Assembly: GCA_965232405.1 (NCBI GenBank)
Contig: OZ246966.1
Span: 2,480,001-2,544,000 of the forward strand
Length of the DNA stretch: 64,000 bases
Source of the DNA: RCIO01 sp965232405
Lineage (GTDB): Bacteria; Pseudomonadota; Alphaproteobacteria; Rhizobiales; Rhizobiaceae
Direction: 5' to 3'
Below the pieces are notes generated by a model, which saw only the letters and a list, made by a program, of their open reading frames with translations, had not been told where the DNA came from and ran no database searches. Shown here one piece after another: positions 41,960 through 51,244 of this stretch (positions within the stretch are counted from its first letter, which is position 1; each line of letters opens with the position of its first letter). Made by a program: the position numbers and the translations under genes.

Positions 41960-42997
41960 TCACTTGCCTTCCTTGTCGATCATCTCGACCGCCAGCCCGG
42001 CCAGAAGCTTCACCGCCTGTCCGTAGGTCTTGGCCTTTTCCGGGTTTGACGCATTGCCGTCGAGCGCGCGCTTGTAGACGCCTTGGCAGATGGCTGCGAG
42101 GCGGAAGAACGAGAAGGCAACGCAGTAGGTCCATCCCGCAACGCCCGGGATGTTGCGTCGCCTGCAATAGGCCTCGACATAGGCCTGCTCGGTCGGCAGG
42201 CCGAGTGCCGCGCGGTCCAAGCCACCCAGACCCTTGAAGCCCGAACCATGCGGCAGACGCCACTGCATGCACTGATATGCGAGATCGGCAAGCGGGTGGC
42301 CGATCGTGGACAATTCCCAGTCGAGCACGGCAGCGACGCGCGGCTCGTCCGGCATGAAGATCATGTTGTCGATCCTGTAGTCGCCGTGAACCAGCGAAAC
42401 TTCGCCGTTATCCGGCGCATCGTTGCTCTCCAGCCATTCGATGAGCCGTTCCATGTCCGGTTCGTTGCCGGTCTGGGAGGCGCGGTACTGTTTCGACCAC
42501 CGGCCGAACTGGCGGTCGAAATAGCTGCCCGGCCGCGCGAAATCCTCAAGCCCCACGGCAATGTGGTCGACCGCATGCAGTCTGGCCAGCGTCTCGTTCA
42601 TGGAATCGTAGATCGCATCGCGCTCGGCATTGTCGGCAATTTCGGGCAGGGACGGGTCCCAGAAGATGCGGCCTTCGACAAATCCCATGACATAGAACAT
42701 GCGCCCGATCGGTGAATCTTCCGGCGCCAGATGCAGCATTTTCGGAACCGGCACGTCGGTTTCGGCCAACGCAGACATGACGCGGTATTCGCGGTCGACC
42801 TGATGGGCCGACTTGAGCAGTTCGCCAGGCGGCTTGGCGCGCAGAACGTAGCGTCCGCTCTTGGCACGCAGCATATAGGTCGGATTGGATTGCCCGGTCT
42901 TGAACTTGTCGATGCCTTCGAGCGACGAGAATCCGGGAACATTGGCTTCCAGATACGGGCCGAGCGCCCCTTCGTCGAGCTGGTTTGGATCGCTCAT
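41960..42997 (-). CDS. APH-type phosphotransferase (acyl-CoA kinase-like)
   Basis: Kinase of the aminoglycoside phosphotransferase fold, 345 residues, of the group fused to acyl-CoA dehydrogenase in ACAD10/11 and represented by LvaA in the levulinate pathway. Seen: KTGQSNPTYMLRAKSGRYVL, the catalytic loop HGDYRIDN at about residue 200, and the metal-binding LDWELSTIGHPLADLA. In the known pathway the kinase phosphorylates the 4-hydroxy group of an acyl-CoA so that an ACAD10/11-type partner can eliminate phosphate. An ACAD of that type is encoded across the divergent promoter at 45121. It overlaps the MaoC gene by four bases. Confidence 0.88.
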   Translation of the reverse strand: MSDPNQLDEGALGPYLEANVPGFSSLEGIDKFKTGQSNPTYMLRAKSGRYVLRAKPPGELLKSAHQVDREYRVMSALAETDVPVPKMLHLAPEDSPIGRMFYVMGFVEGRIFWDPSLPEIADNAERDAIYDSMNETLARLHAVDHIAVGLEDFARPGSYFDRQFGRWSKQYRASQTGNEPDMERLIEWLESNDAPDNGEVSLVHGDYRIDNMIFMPDEPRVAAVLDWELSTIGHPLADLAYQCMQWRLPHGSGFKGLGGLDRAALGLPTEQAYVEAYCRRRNIPGVAGWTYCVAFSFFRLAAICQGVYKRALDGNASNPEKAKTYGQAVKLLAGLAVEMIDKEGK

Positions 42998-43488
42998 GCT
43001 CGCGCTCGCTCCTTTTCGATCCGCGTCAATGTCAGCCAGTGAAGAGAAAATGCCGGCTTTCTCTGGTTTTCGATTTCCATTGTCACATCGTATCCGATCT
43101 CCAGCCAGCCAGACGGTCGCGCATGGACGCGCGCAACGTCGAAATGCGCCCTGATGCGGGCGCCCGTTTTCACCGGCGCCTGGAAGCGCACATTGTCGAA
43201 ACCCTGGTTGATGTTGATCTCACAGTCGATGACCGGCGGCAGGGCCTCGTAGGCCATGGTCGACAGCAGCGACAGGGTGAGGAAGCCGTGAGCGATTGTT
43301 CCGCCGAACTGGGTTTCGGCCGCCGCCCGTTCCGGGTTCACATGGATAAACTGGTGATCGTCGGTCGCGTCGGCGAATTTGTCGATCATTTCCTGGGTGA
43401 CCAGCCGCCAGTCCGACACGCCGATTTCCGTGCCAATGGCGGCTTGCAGTTCCTGAAGCGAGATCGGGGGCCGGCGAAACAATTCCAT
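42994..43488 (-). CDS. MaoC-family enoyl-CoA hydratase
   Basis: Hot-dog-fold hydratase of 164 residues. Active-site loop DATDDHQFIHVNPERA carries the catalytic Asp and His, followed by FGGTIAHGFLTLSLL. It would hydrate the 2-enoyl-CoA made by the acyl-CoA dehydrogenase. It sits 15 bp after the SDR gene and overlaps the kinase gene, within the leftward operon. Confidence 0.92.
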   Translation of the reverse strand: MELFRRPPISLQELQAAIGTEIGVSDWRLVTQEMIDKFADATDDHQFIHVNPERAAAETQFGGTIAHGFLTLSLLSTMAYEALPPVIDCEININQGFDNVRFQAPVKTGARIRAHFDVARVHARPSGWLEIGYDVTMEIENQRKPAFSLHWLTLTRIEKERARA

Positions 43489-43503
43489 GGGCGAACTTCA
43501 CGC

Positions 43504-44319
43504 TCATTCGCTGAACAGCCGCAATCCATGATGGACCGATTCTCCACCGTCGATGGGGAGAATGGCGCCCGTTACGTAGGATCCGGCGCGCGAGCACAGA
43601 TACAGCGTCGAACCTGCGATGTCATCCGGACGCCCGATACGTCCGATCGGATTACGCGAGCCGACATTCGTCGCCTGCTCTTCGCTGGCAGTCGCAAATG
43701 CGGTCATGCGGCTCTGAAAAGGGCCGGGCGCAAAGGCGTTGACGGTAATGCGCCGGCCGGAAAATTCGTTGGCCAGAGTGCGCGTCAGGTGATGCACGGC
43801 TGCCTTCGATGCGGTGTAGGAATATGCGCCGTCGGCCATTGGCTGGGTACCCATGACTGAGCCGAGATTGATGATGCGGGCCGGGTCGTCGTCGGTTGCC
43901 GCCTTGTCGAGTAGAGGCAGAAGTTCGCGCGTCAGGTGAAACAGACCGGTGACGTTGACATTCAGAACCTTGGCCCAGGCGTGGTAGGGAAACTCTTCCA
44001 GCTTCGCTCCCCATGACACGCCGGCGTTGTTCACCAGAATGTGGAGTGCGTCGGTGCGTTCGCGAATGGTGGCCACCAGCGCGTCGATGCCTTCTTCGGT
44101 GCTGACATCGCCGGCAAATCCTTCTGCGCTTCCGGGCGCGCCTAGGTCGTTCAACTCCTTGGCCACTGCCTCGCAGTGCTCGCCCTTGCGGGAGGCGATC
44201 AACACGCGTGCGCCGCCCTGCACCAGGCCGGTTGCTGCCATACGGCCAATGCCGGTGGCCGCTCCCGTCACCACCGCTACCTTGCCCTTCACTGAAAACA
44301 GATCGTCCAGATACGCCAT
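43504..44319 (-). CDS. SDR-family oxidoreductase, first gene of leftward operon
   Basis: Short-chain dehydrogenase/reductase of 271 residues. Cofactor motif TGAATGIGRM, a basic pair after strand 2 (IASRKGEHCE) that points to NADP(H), NNAG in LVNNAGVSWG, and the active site YSYTASKAAVH. It is similar to RhlG-like ketoacyl reductases. It is the first gene after the regulated divergent promoter, 157 bp from the TetR gene. Confidence 0.9.
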   Translation of the reverse strand: MAYLDDLFSVKGKVAVVTGAATGIGRMAATGLVQGGARVLIASRKGEHCEAVAKELNDLGAPGSAEGFAGDVSTEEGIDALVATIRERTDALHILVNNAGVSWGAKLEEFPYHAWAKVLNVNVTGLFHLTRELLPLLDKAATDDDPARIINLGSVMGTQPMADGAYSYTASKAAVHHLTRTLANEFSGRRITVNAFAPGPFQSRMTAFATASEEQATNVGSRNPIGRIGRPDDIAGSTLYLCSRAGSYVTGAILPIDGGESVHHGLRLFSE

Positions 44320-44368
44320 CTTCTCCTCCCTATACCGCGGTACTCTTCGCGAATGCGTGATAGCCGCG

Positions 44369-44393
44369 TTGACAACATACCCGGTAGTATGTT
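44369..44393. promoter_or_regulatory. Likely TetR operator overlapping a TTGACA promoter element
   Basis: AACATAC-CCGGTA-GTATGTT at 44374-44393 is a perfect 7-bp inverted repeat, and TTGACA, a consensus -35 box in the rightward sense, overlaps its left edge at 44369-44374. It lies in the 157-bp gap between the leftward SDR gene and the rightward TetR gene. A TetR dimer there could repress both directions. A second small palindrome, TACCGCGGTA, is at 44333-44342. No matching -10 box is obvious. Confidence 0.65.
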
Positions 44394-44476
44394 CATTCTT
44401 TCGCTATCCGTAAACCCGCGTTCGAGCAAACAAAAAACAACAGCGGGTGGCGACAAGGCGGGAGGAAGCCGGTTCC

Positions 44477-45124
44477 ATGGCGCAAGGCGCTCATGACGTC
44501 GTGCCTGACAGTTCGCGAGCAGACATTCTGATGGCTGCGGCGCAATGTTTCATGGCGCGTGGCTACAACGCCACTTCTATCGACGACGTTGCGCGCAGCC
44601 TGGGCGCAACCAAGGGCCGCATCTATCATCACTTTTCTTCGAAGGGCGATCTGTTCGCCGGCGTCTTTCGCACCGGGATGGACATGATCTACGAGGCGGT
44701 TGAGCCCTTGGCCAACCTGCCCGGGAACGCACTGCCCCGCTGGCGCGAAATGGCATTCACGCATGCGCGCATGATGATCACCACCAAACCCTTCCAACGG
44801 GCGGTGTGGATCGGTGTGGAGATGCACCTTCGCGGCGCAACGACGCCGGAGCAGCGCGTTGTTCTGAACGAACTCGTTGATACGCGATCGCGCTACAGCA
44901 AGCTGTTTCGCAACACGCTTCTGCAAGGCCGCGAGGAAGGCGTGTTCAAGTTTGACGATCTGAGCGTCACCAACCAGCTTATGTTTATGACGCTCAATTC
45001 GCCTATTTTCTGGTACTCGCCTCGTAACGGCGAAAAGGACGACGATCTCGACATGCTCGCATGGCAGGTCGTCGACTTCGCGCAGGGCGGGCTTTGCGGC
45101 ATTGAGGGAGAGACAACGACATGA
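44477..45124 (+). CDS. TetR-family transcriptional regulator
   Basis: Regulator of 215 residues. The N-terminal helix-turn-helix is MARGYNATSIDDVARSLG, ATKGRIYHHFSSKGDLF; the C-terminal ligand domain is of the type found near fatty-acyl-CoA genes (WYSPRNGEKDDDLDMLAWQV resembles the TetR_C_17-like group). ATG 44477 has GGAGGA ten bases upstream; the GTG at 44447 is upstream of that site and disfavoured. It ends in an ATGA overlap with the acyl-CoA dehydrogenase gene. It probably senses an acyl-CoA and controls both divergent operons. Confidence 0.92.
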   Translation: MAQGAHDVVPDSSRADILMAAAQCFMARGYNATSIDDVARSLGATKGRIYHHFSSKGDLFAGVFRTGMDMIYEAVEPLANLPGNALPRWREMAFTHARMMITTKPFQRAVWIGVEMHLRGATTPEQRVVLNELVDTRSRYSKLFRNTLLQGREEGVFKFDDLSVTNQLMFMTLNSPIFWYSPRNGEKDDDLDMLAWQVVDFAQGGLCGIEGETTT

Positions 45125-46359
45125 GCACGATGGACCTCGGAATGACGGAGCGGCTGAAGCCGCTTCATGAAAAGGTCGCGACAATGGTTCGCGAAGACAT
45201 CATGCCGGTCGAAGAGGAGTTTCTTTCCGAGATCGGCAAGGACGGCGACCGCTGGAGCTATACGGCGCGCCAGACCGAAATCCTCGAAAGCCTCAAGGCC
45301 AAGGCGCGCGAGCGCAAGTTGTGGAATTTCTGGCTCACCAATTCCGACCAGGGCTACGGGCTGACCACGGTCGAATATGCCTATCTGGCCGAAGAAATGG
45401 GCAAGGCGCATCTCGGCGCCGAGACCTTCAACTGTTCGGCTCCGGACACCGGCAACATGGAAGTGATCGAGCGTTACGGCACGGCCGAGCACAAAGAAAA
45501 ATGGCTGAAGCCGCTGCTCGACGGCAAGATACGCTCCGCCTATCTGATGACCGAGCCTGACGTCGCATCGTCTGACGCGACCAATATCTCAATGCGCTGC
45601 GAGCGTGACGGTGACCACTACGTTCTCAATGGCGAAAAGTGGTGGTCGTCCGGTGCCGGCGACCCGCGCTGCAAGATCTACATCGTCATGGTGAGGACCT
45701 CGACCGAGGGGTCGAAGCACCAGCAGCATTCCATGATCCTGGTTCCGGCCGACACACCCGGCATTACCAAGCTGCGGGCTATGACCGTTTACGGCGATGA
45801 CGACGCGCCGCACGGACATCTGCACATGCGGTTTGAGAATGTGCGCGTACCGGCGGATCACCTGATCCTTGGTGAGGGCCGCGGATTCGAGATCGCACAG
45901 GGCCGGCTGGGGCCGGGCCGCATTCACCACTGCATGCGGGCGATAGGTCAGGCGGAGAAAGCTCTGGAACTGATGTGCCAGCGTTCGATGCGGCGCGAGG
46001 CATTCGGCCAGCCGCTCGCGAAGCTTGGCGCCAATTACGACATCATCGCGGAATGCCGCATGGAAATCGAAATGGCGCGGCTGCTCTGCCTGAAAGCGGC
46101 GTGGATGATGGACCAGGGAGACCCGCGCGCCGCGGCACCGTGGATAAGCCAGATCAAGGTGGTCGCGCCCCGGGTGGCGCTCAAGGTCACGGACGAGGCG
46201 GTTCAAATGTATGGCGGCCAGGGGATTTCACAGGACACGCCCCTTGCGCGTTCGTGGACCCATCTGCGCACGCTCAGGCTGGCGGACGGTCCGGACGCGG
46301 TGCACCGCCGGCAGGTCGCCCGCACCGAACTCAAGAAATACACTCAGCAAAAGGTCTGA
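45121..46359 (+). CDS. Acyl-CoA dehydrogenase, ACAD10/11-like
   Basis: FAD-dependent acyl-CoA dehydrogenase-family protein of 412 residues. Family motifs: YLMTEPDVASSDATNI, GEKWWSSGAGDPRCKIYIVM, and RLGPGRIHHCMRAIGQAEKA, all of the ACAD10/11 form (also LvaC of the levulinate pathway) rather than short-chain ACADs. C-terminal QMYGGQGISQDTPLARSWTH is normal. In the lva pathway such a protein removes phosphate from 4-phosphoacyl-CoA instead of doing a plain oxidation, using a kinase like that at 41960. It is coupled to the TetR gene by ATGA. Confidence 0.9.
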   Translation: MSTMDLGMTERLKPLHEKVATMVREDIMPVEEEFLSEIGKDGDRWSYTARQTEILESLKAKARERKLWNFWLTNSDQGYGLTTVEYAYLAEEMGKAHLGAETFNCSAPDTGNMEVIERYGTAEHKEKWLKPLLDGKIRSAYLMTEPDVASSDATNISMRCERDGDHYVLNGEKWWSSGAGDPRCKIYIVMVRTSTEGSKHQQHSMILVPADTPGITKLRAMTVYGDDDAPHGHLHMRFENVRVPADHLILGEGRGFEIAQGRLGPGRIHHCMRAIGQAEKALELMCQRSMRREAFGQPLAKLGANYDIIAECRMEIEMARLLCLKAAWMMDQGDPRAAAPWISQIKVVAPRVALKVTDEAVQMYGGQGISQDTPLARSWTHLRTLRLADGPDAVHRRQVARTELKKYTQQKV

Positions 46360-46367
46360 GCTGAAAA

Positions 46368-47336
46368 ATGAAAGCAATCATCGCCCGCGACTACGGTCCG
46401 CTCGAAAACCTGGAATATGGCGATTGGCCGGATCCCGAGCCGAAGGCAGGTGAGGTGGTCATCGAGGCCGAGGCGATCGGCATGAACTTTCCGGACGGGC
46501 TTCTGGTTCAGGGGCTTTATCAACTCAAGCCGGAAGTGCCTTTTGTCCCTGGCATGGAGATGGCGGGCAAGGTCATCGCCGTCGGCGACGACGTGAAATC
46601 GTTGAAGGTCGGCGACCGTGCCGCCACCGTCGGTTCGCTCGGCGCTTATGCAGAGCGCTTGGCGGCGCCCGAGCAAGGGGTGATGAAATTGCCTGACGGA
46701 ATGCCCGCGGGTGACGCCTGCGCGTTGCTGTGTGGATACGGCACATCGCACCACGCATTGAAGCAGCGCGCCAACTTGCGGTCGGGAGAAACGCTTTGCG
46801 TGCTCGGCGCGTCTGGCCTGACCGGCATTGCCGCAGTCCAGATCGGCAAGACGATGGGCGCGCGGGTGATTGGCGTGGCTTCTACCGAAGAAAAGCGCAA
46901 GATCGCAAAGGATGCCGGCGCCGATGAGGTGATCGGTTACGACAATCTGCGCGACGATTTGAAGGCCGCGACAGACGGAAAGGGCGTCGATGTGGCGTTT
47001 GATCCGGTCGGCGGCGACATGTTCGACGCGCTGGCGCGTTCGATGGGCTGGGGCGGCCGGTTGCTCGTCATCGGATTTGCTTCTGGCACGATCCCGAAGC
47101 TGCCGGTCAATCTGACTCTGGTGAAGGGCTTCAGCGTCGTCGGTGTCTTCTGGGGCTCGTTCACGCGCAAGGAGCCCGCCGTTTATGCCGACAACATGCG
47201 CGAGTTGATGGGCTGGTACATGGAAGGCAAGGTCAAGCCGGTGATCGACGGCACCTACCGGCTGGCCGATGCCGCCTCGGTGCTGCAACGCATCCTCGGC
47301 CGGGGCGCTACCGGCAAGCTGATACTGGAACCGTGA
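46368..47336 (+). CDS. NADPH:quinone oxidoreductase-like MDR protein
   Basis: Zinc-free medium-chain reductase of 322 residues. N-terminal GroES-like domain (VVIEAEAIGMNFPDGLLVQG, FVPGMEMAGKVIAVGDDVKS), then a Rossmann domain with CVLGASGLTGIAAVQIGKT. It is the quinone oxidoreductase / enoyl reductase-like type, with GRGATGKLILEP at the end. It lies 8 bp after the ACAD gene. The substrate in this pathway is unknown. Confidence 0.9.
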   Translation: MKAIIARDYGPLENLEYGDWPDPEPKAGEVVIEAEAIGMNFPDGLLVQGLYQLKPEVPFVPGMEMAGKVIAVGDDVKSLKVGDRAATVGSLGAYAERLAAPEQGVMKLPDGMPAGDACALLCGYGTSHHALKQRANLRSGETLCVLGASGLTGIAAVQIGKTMGARVIGVASTEEKRKIAKDAGADEVIGYDNLRDDLKAATDGKGVDVAFDPVGGDMFDALARSMGWGGRLLVIGFASGTIPKLPVNLTLVKGFSVVGVFWGSFTRKEPAVYADNMRELMGWYMEGKVKPVIDGTYRLADAASVLQRILGRGATGKLILEP

Positions 47337-47346
47337 GGGCGAAGCG

Positions 47347-48387
47347 ATGACATTGCCGACCACAATGAACGCGCTACTTCTGAAGAATGAAGGGTATGCG
47401 CGCGAGCACTCAGGAACCGTTCTCGAGGCAATGGGCCCCTATGTGGAGCCGGGCCAGATCGCGGTGCCCGAGCCCGGACCGACGCAGGTTCTGATCAAGG
47501 TGAAGCTCGCCTCCATCAACCCGTCCGACGTGATGTTCCTGAAAGGTCTCTATGGCCAGCCTCGTAAGCAGGGGCAGCCGGCGGGTTTCGAGGGTGTGGG
47601 GGAAGTGATTGCCGCTGGTGACGATCCGCTTGCGAAAGGGCTGGTCGGGCAGCGGGTCGCGTTTGCGACGGGCCTGACCAACTGGGGCTCCTGGGCTGAC
47701 TACGCGGTTGCCGAAGCCGCTGCCTGCATCCCTTTGATGCCTGCGCTGCGCGACGAGGACGGTGCGGCGATGATCGTCAACCCGCTCACCGCGCTTGCCA
47801 TGTTCGGCATCGTCAAGGAAGAGGGCGAGAAGTCGTTCATCGTGACGGCCGGTGCGAGCCAGCTCTGCAAGCTGATGATCAGCGTGGCGCATGAGGAGGG
47901 TTACCGCCCCATCGCCATTGTGCGACGCGACGACCAGATACCGCTTTTGGAGAAGCTTGGCGCCGCCCATGTTCTCAATGCCACGGCGGATGGTTTCGAG
48001 CAGGCACTGGCCGCGATCTGCCGCGAGGAGAAGCCGCGCATCCTGCTCGATGCGGTAAGCGGTCCCGTGGCCTCGGCCGTGTTCAACGCGATGGGCAAGG
48101 GGGCGCGCTGGATTGTCTACGGCCGGCTCGACCCTGCAGATACTGTGATCCGCGAACCCGGCCAGTTCATTTTCATGAACAAGAAGATCGAGGGGTTCTG
48201 GCTGACGCAATGGATGCGAAGCGGGACGCCTGAACGGCGCATGGCGGCGGTCATGGAGGCGCAGCAACGTTTCGCGGACGGGCGCTGGAAGACCGATGTC
48301 ACCGCCGTCGTGCCGATTGGCGAAGCGATGGATCGCGTGGCGGACGAACTGGCGAAACCGAACGGCAAGGTGTTCATCGCGCCGTAG
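47347..48387 (+). CDS. MDR-family zinc-free dehydrogenase/reductase
   Basis: Second medium-chain reductase, 346 residues, only distantly like its neighbour. N-terminal QVLIKVKLASINPSDVMFLK and FEGVGEVIAAGDDPLAKGLV, then VTAGASQLCKLMISVAHEEG as cofactor region. It resembles ETR/2-enoyl-reductase-like proteins (for example trans-2-enoyl reductases). It starts 10 bp after the previous gene; the next transporter gene begins about 90 bp later. Confidence 0.85.
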   Translation: MTLPTTMNALLLKNEGYAREHSGTVLEAMGPYVEPGQIAVPEPGPTQVLIKVKLASINPSDVMFLKGLYGQPRKQGQPAGFEGVGEVIAAGDDPLAKGLVGQRVAFATGLTNWGSWADYAVAEAAACIPLMPALRDEDGAAMIVNPLTALAMFGIVKEEGEKSFIVTAGASQLCKLMISVAHEEGYRPIAIVRRDDQIPLLEKLGAAHVLNATADGFEQALAAICREEKPRILLDAVSGPVASAVFNAMGKGARWIVYGRLDPADTVIREPGQFIFMNKKIEGFWLTQWMRSGTPERRMAAVMEAQQRFADGRWKTDVTAVVPIGEAMDRVADELAKPNGKVFIAP

Positions 48388-48479
48388 TGAAAACAATCGG
48401 TTGCCACGTTCGGCAGCCTGTATAGGATTTGAATTGCCAGCGTGACGCAGAATCGCGCGGCGCAACGGGAGGAATGACG

Positions 48480-49355
48480 TTGGACGTCTTGCAGCTTGTC
48501 GTAAGCGGGCTGGCGAATGGCTGTATCTATGGCCTGATAGCGCTGGGTTTCGTGTTGATCTACAAGGCGACCGAGCAGGTGAACTTCGCCCAGGGCGATT
48601 TCATGATGCTCGGCGCTTTCGTCTGCCTCGGCCTCACCAACGCCGAGTATCTCGGCTGGCCATTCTGGATAGCGGTTCCTGTCGCCATCCTGATCATGGG
48701 CATGTTCGGCTACTTCCTCGAGACCTTCATCCTGAGGCAGATGTTCGGGCAGCCGCAGGTTGCGGTGGTCATTCTCACCATCGCGCTGGGCTTTGTGCTG
48801 CGCTTCGTTGCCGGCATCATTTGGGGACATGAACCGGTATCGCTGGAATCGCCGTTGGCGGGACAGGAACTGCGGTTTGGCGGGCTGGTGCTCGGTTGGG
48901 ACGAAGTGTCCGTTATCGCGGTGACGGTGGTTCTGACCCTGCTGCTCTATTTCTACTTCAACCGGACGCGCCTTGGCGTTGCGATGCAGGCATCGTCGCA
49001 AAACCAGCTGGCCGCCTACTATATGGGCATCCCCGTGAAGCGGTTGAACTCGCTGATCTGGGCGCTGGCCGGCGCGGTGGCTGCGGTTGCGGGCATCTTG
49101 TTCGCATCGAAGGGTTCGATCGAACCCTCTATCGGCCTGCTCGGCATCAAGGCATTCGCGGCTGCCGTTATCGGCGGTTTCGGTTCACTGCCGGGCGCAT
49201 TGCTCGGCGGTCTGATCGTCGGTCTGATCGAGCCGTTCTCGGCGCGTTACATCGCGGCCGGATACTCGCAGATCATGCCCTATCTGCTGCTCTTCATCAT
49301 TCTCGTATTCAGACCGCATGGCATTCTCGCCCAGGTCCACTCCAAGAAGGTCTAG
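48480..49355 (+). CDS. LivH-type ABC transporter permease (second operon)
   Basis: Inner-membrane permease of 291 residues with about eight helices. Landmarks GLANGCIYGLIALGFVLIYK, VNFAQGDFMMLGAF and AAVIGGFGSLPGALLGGLIV. Start choice: GGGAGGA abuts the ATG at 48474 with no spacer, while TTG 48480 lies six bases after it, so TTG is preferred. It opens the second Liv-type operon (H-M-G-F-ligase-binding protein) and may be co-transcribed with the catabolic genes upstream. Confidence 0.92.
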   Translation: MDVLQLVVSGLANGCIYGLIALGFVLIYKATEQVNFAQGDFMMLGAFVCLGLTNAEYLGWPFWIAVPVAILIMGMFGYFLETFILRQMFGQPQVAVVILTIALGFVLRFVAGIIWGHEPVSLESPLAGQELRFGGLVLGWDEVSVIAVTVVLTLLLYFYFNRTRLGVAMQASSQNQLAAYYMGIPVKRLNSLIWALAGAVAAVAGILFASKGSIEPSIGLLGIKAFAAAVIGGFGSLPGALLGGLIVGLIEPFSARYIAAGYSQIMPYLLLFIILVFRPHGILAQVHSKKV

Positions 49356-49361
49356 GGTCAG

Positions 49362-50462
49362 ATGCGCACGGTATTCAAGACAAGCTACGACGCCGACATA
49401 AACCTGTTTCGCCACGGCGCACAGATGGGCTGGTATGTGGCGCTGCTGGCACTGGCGATCATCCTGCCGTGGATATTCGACACGTTCTGGATCGGCGAAG
49501 CGACCAACATGCTGATCTGGGCGATTGCCGGCATGGGACTGATGATACTGGTCGGCCAGACCGGGCAGGCGAGCCTCGGTCATGCCGCGTTCCTCGCAGT
49601 CGGTTGCTATGCCAACGTTCTCCTGCAGGAAAAACTCGGATTGCCATTCATTCTGGCGTTTCCACTGGGCGGCATCATCGCCGGTCTGGCGGGTGTTCTG
49701 ATCGCAATCCCGACAACACGGCTGCACGGCATCTATCTCGCGATCGGTACGCTGGCGATTTCCATCCTCGCCGACGATTTGATCGTGATTGCCGAACCGC
49801 TGACCAACGGCGTTATCGGCCTGTTTGCGCCGGACATCGACATTTTCGGCCTGACGATCAACCGTTATGCGCAGCCGGACCTGTTCTACTGGCTGGTGCT
49901 CGTGGTCACCATCCTCGTCGTGCTTGCCTACCGCAACATCCTGCGCACTTCACTCGGGCGATCGTTCGCCGCGGTGCGGGACTCCGAAGTGTCGGCGCGG
50001 GCGATGGGTGTCAATGTCGCCAAGACCAAGGCGATCTCGTTCGGTATCTCGGCGGGTATCACCGGGCTGGCGGGCGCACTGATGGGGCACTTTGCCGGCA
50101 TCTTCAACAATGAGACGTTCAACATCATCATCTCGATCCAGCTGCTCTTGATGATCGTGATTGGCGGCCTCGGCTCCATTCACGGGGCGTTCTTCGGTGC
50201 GGTGATCGTTGCCATCCTCCCGCAGGCCATCGCCATTTCGCGTGACATGGTGACGGGCGCGCTGGGCGTCAGCTCGATCGCAATCCCGGGTCTGGAGACG
50301 GCCATTTTCGGCTCGATCCTGATCGGCTTCATCCTGTTCGAGCCGATGGGCATCTACGGCCGCTGGCTGAAGATACGCACCTATTTCGAGCTGTTCCCCT
50401 TCTATCGGCGCGACATGTTCCGCCGCCAGAAGAGCTACCTAAAGACGGAGAGAATGCGATGA
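49362..50462 (+). CDS. LivM-type ABC transporter permease (second operon)
   Basis: Permease of 366 residues. N-terminal leader FKTSYDADINLFRHG, shared in form with the paralogue at 12640; core GLMILVGQTGQASLGHAAFL, IPTTRLHGIYLAIGTLAISI and LLLMIVIGGLGSIHG. A C-terminal cytoplasmic stretch rich in Arg/Lys (YRRDMFRRQKSYLKTERM) ends in an ATGA overlap with the ATPase gene. Confidence 0.93.
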   Translation: MRTVFKTSYDADINLFRHGAQMGWYVALLALAIILPWIFDTFWIGEATNMLIWAIAGMGLMILVGQTGQASLGHAAFLAVGCYANVLLQEKLGLPFILAFPLGGIIAGLAGVLIAIPTTRLHGIYLAIGTLAISILADDLIVIAEPLTNGVIGLFAPDIDIFGLTINRYAQPDLFYWLVLVVTILVVLAYRNILRTSLGRSFAAVRDSEVSARAMGVNVAKTKAISFGISAGITGLAGALMGHFAGIFNNETFNIIISIQLLLMIVIGGLGSIHGAFFGAVIVAILPQAIAISRDMVTGALGVSSIAIPGLETAIFGSILIGFILFEPMGIYGRWLKIRTYFELFPFYRRDMFRRQKSYLKTERMR

Positions 50463-51244
50463 GCCTTCTCGAGATTGATAACGTCACACTGCGCTTCGGC
50501 GGCGTAACCGCGGTCAACCAGGTTTCGTTTTCGGTCGACCAGGGCGAGGTCTTCGCCATTGTGGGCCCCAACGGCGCCGGCAAGTCGACGCTGTTCAACC
50601 TGGTTTCGCGTTTCTACGAACCGGCCGAAGGCGATATCCGCTTCGAGGGCGAGAGCATCCTGTCGCGCGGCTCGCACGAGATCGCCGGGCTCGGGATTGC
50701 GCGCACCTTCCAGAACATCGAGCTGTTCGAGCAGGCAACCGTGCTGCAGAACCTTCTGGTCGGGCGGCACCGACACAGAAAGAGCAATCCGCTCAGCCAG
50801 GTGTTCTTCCTGCCTGGTGTGCGCGAGGAAGAGCGCAAGCACCGCCAGGCGGTGGAGCGGGTTATCGACTTCCTCGACCTGCAGGCCTACCGCGAGAAGT
50901 ATATTGCCGGCCTGCCCTATGGCGTGCGCAAGGTTGTCGAGATGGGCCGCGCGCTCGCGCTCGAACCGAAGCTTCTGCTGCTCGACGAACCGGCCTCCGG
51001 CCTGTCGGTCGAGGAGACGCAGGACGTCGCCTTCTGGGTCGAGGACATCAAGAATCAGATGGGCATCACGGTGCTGATGGTGGAGCACGACATGCACCTT
51101 GTTGCATCCGTCTCCGACCGCGTGCTGGCGCTGGCCGACGGCAAGATGCTGGCACTTGGCACGCCGCACGAGGTGCAGAACCATCCGGCGGTGGTCGAGG
51201 CCTATATCGGCACGACCGAGATTGAAGAGAAGGTATCGGCCTGA
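50459..51244 (+). CDS. LivG-type ABC transporter ATP-binding protein (second operon)
   Basis: ATPase of 261 residues. Walker A GPNGAGKST, signature LPYGVRKVVEMGRAL (the LxYG form), Walker B LLLLDEPASGLS, H-region MVEHDMHLV. It overlaps the LivM-type gene by four bases (ATGA), and its stop codon (last base 51244) overlaps the start of the next ATPase gene by one base (TGATG). Confidence 0.95.
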   Translation: MSLLEIDNVTLRFGGVTAVNQVSFSVDQGEVFAIVGPNGAGKSTLFNLVSRFYEPAEGDIRFEGESILSRGSHEIAGLGIARTFQNIELFEQATVLQNLLVGRHRHRKSNPLSQVFFLPGVREEERKHRQAVERVIDFLDLQAYREKYIAGLPYGVRKVVEMGRALALEPKLLLLDEPASGLSVEETQDVAFWVEDIKNQMGITVLMVEHDMHLVASVSDRVLALADGKMLALGTPHEVQNHPAVVEAYIGTTEIEEKVSA

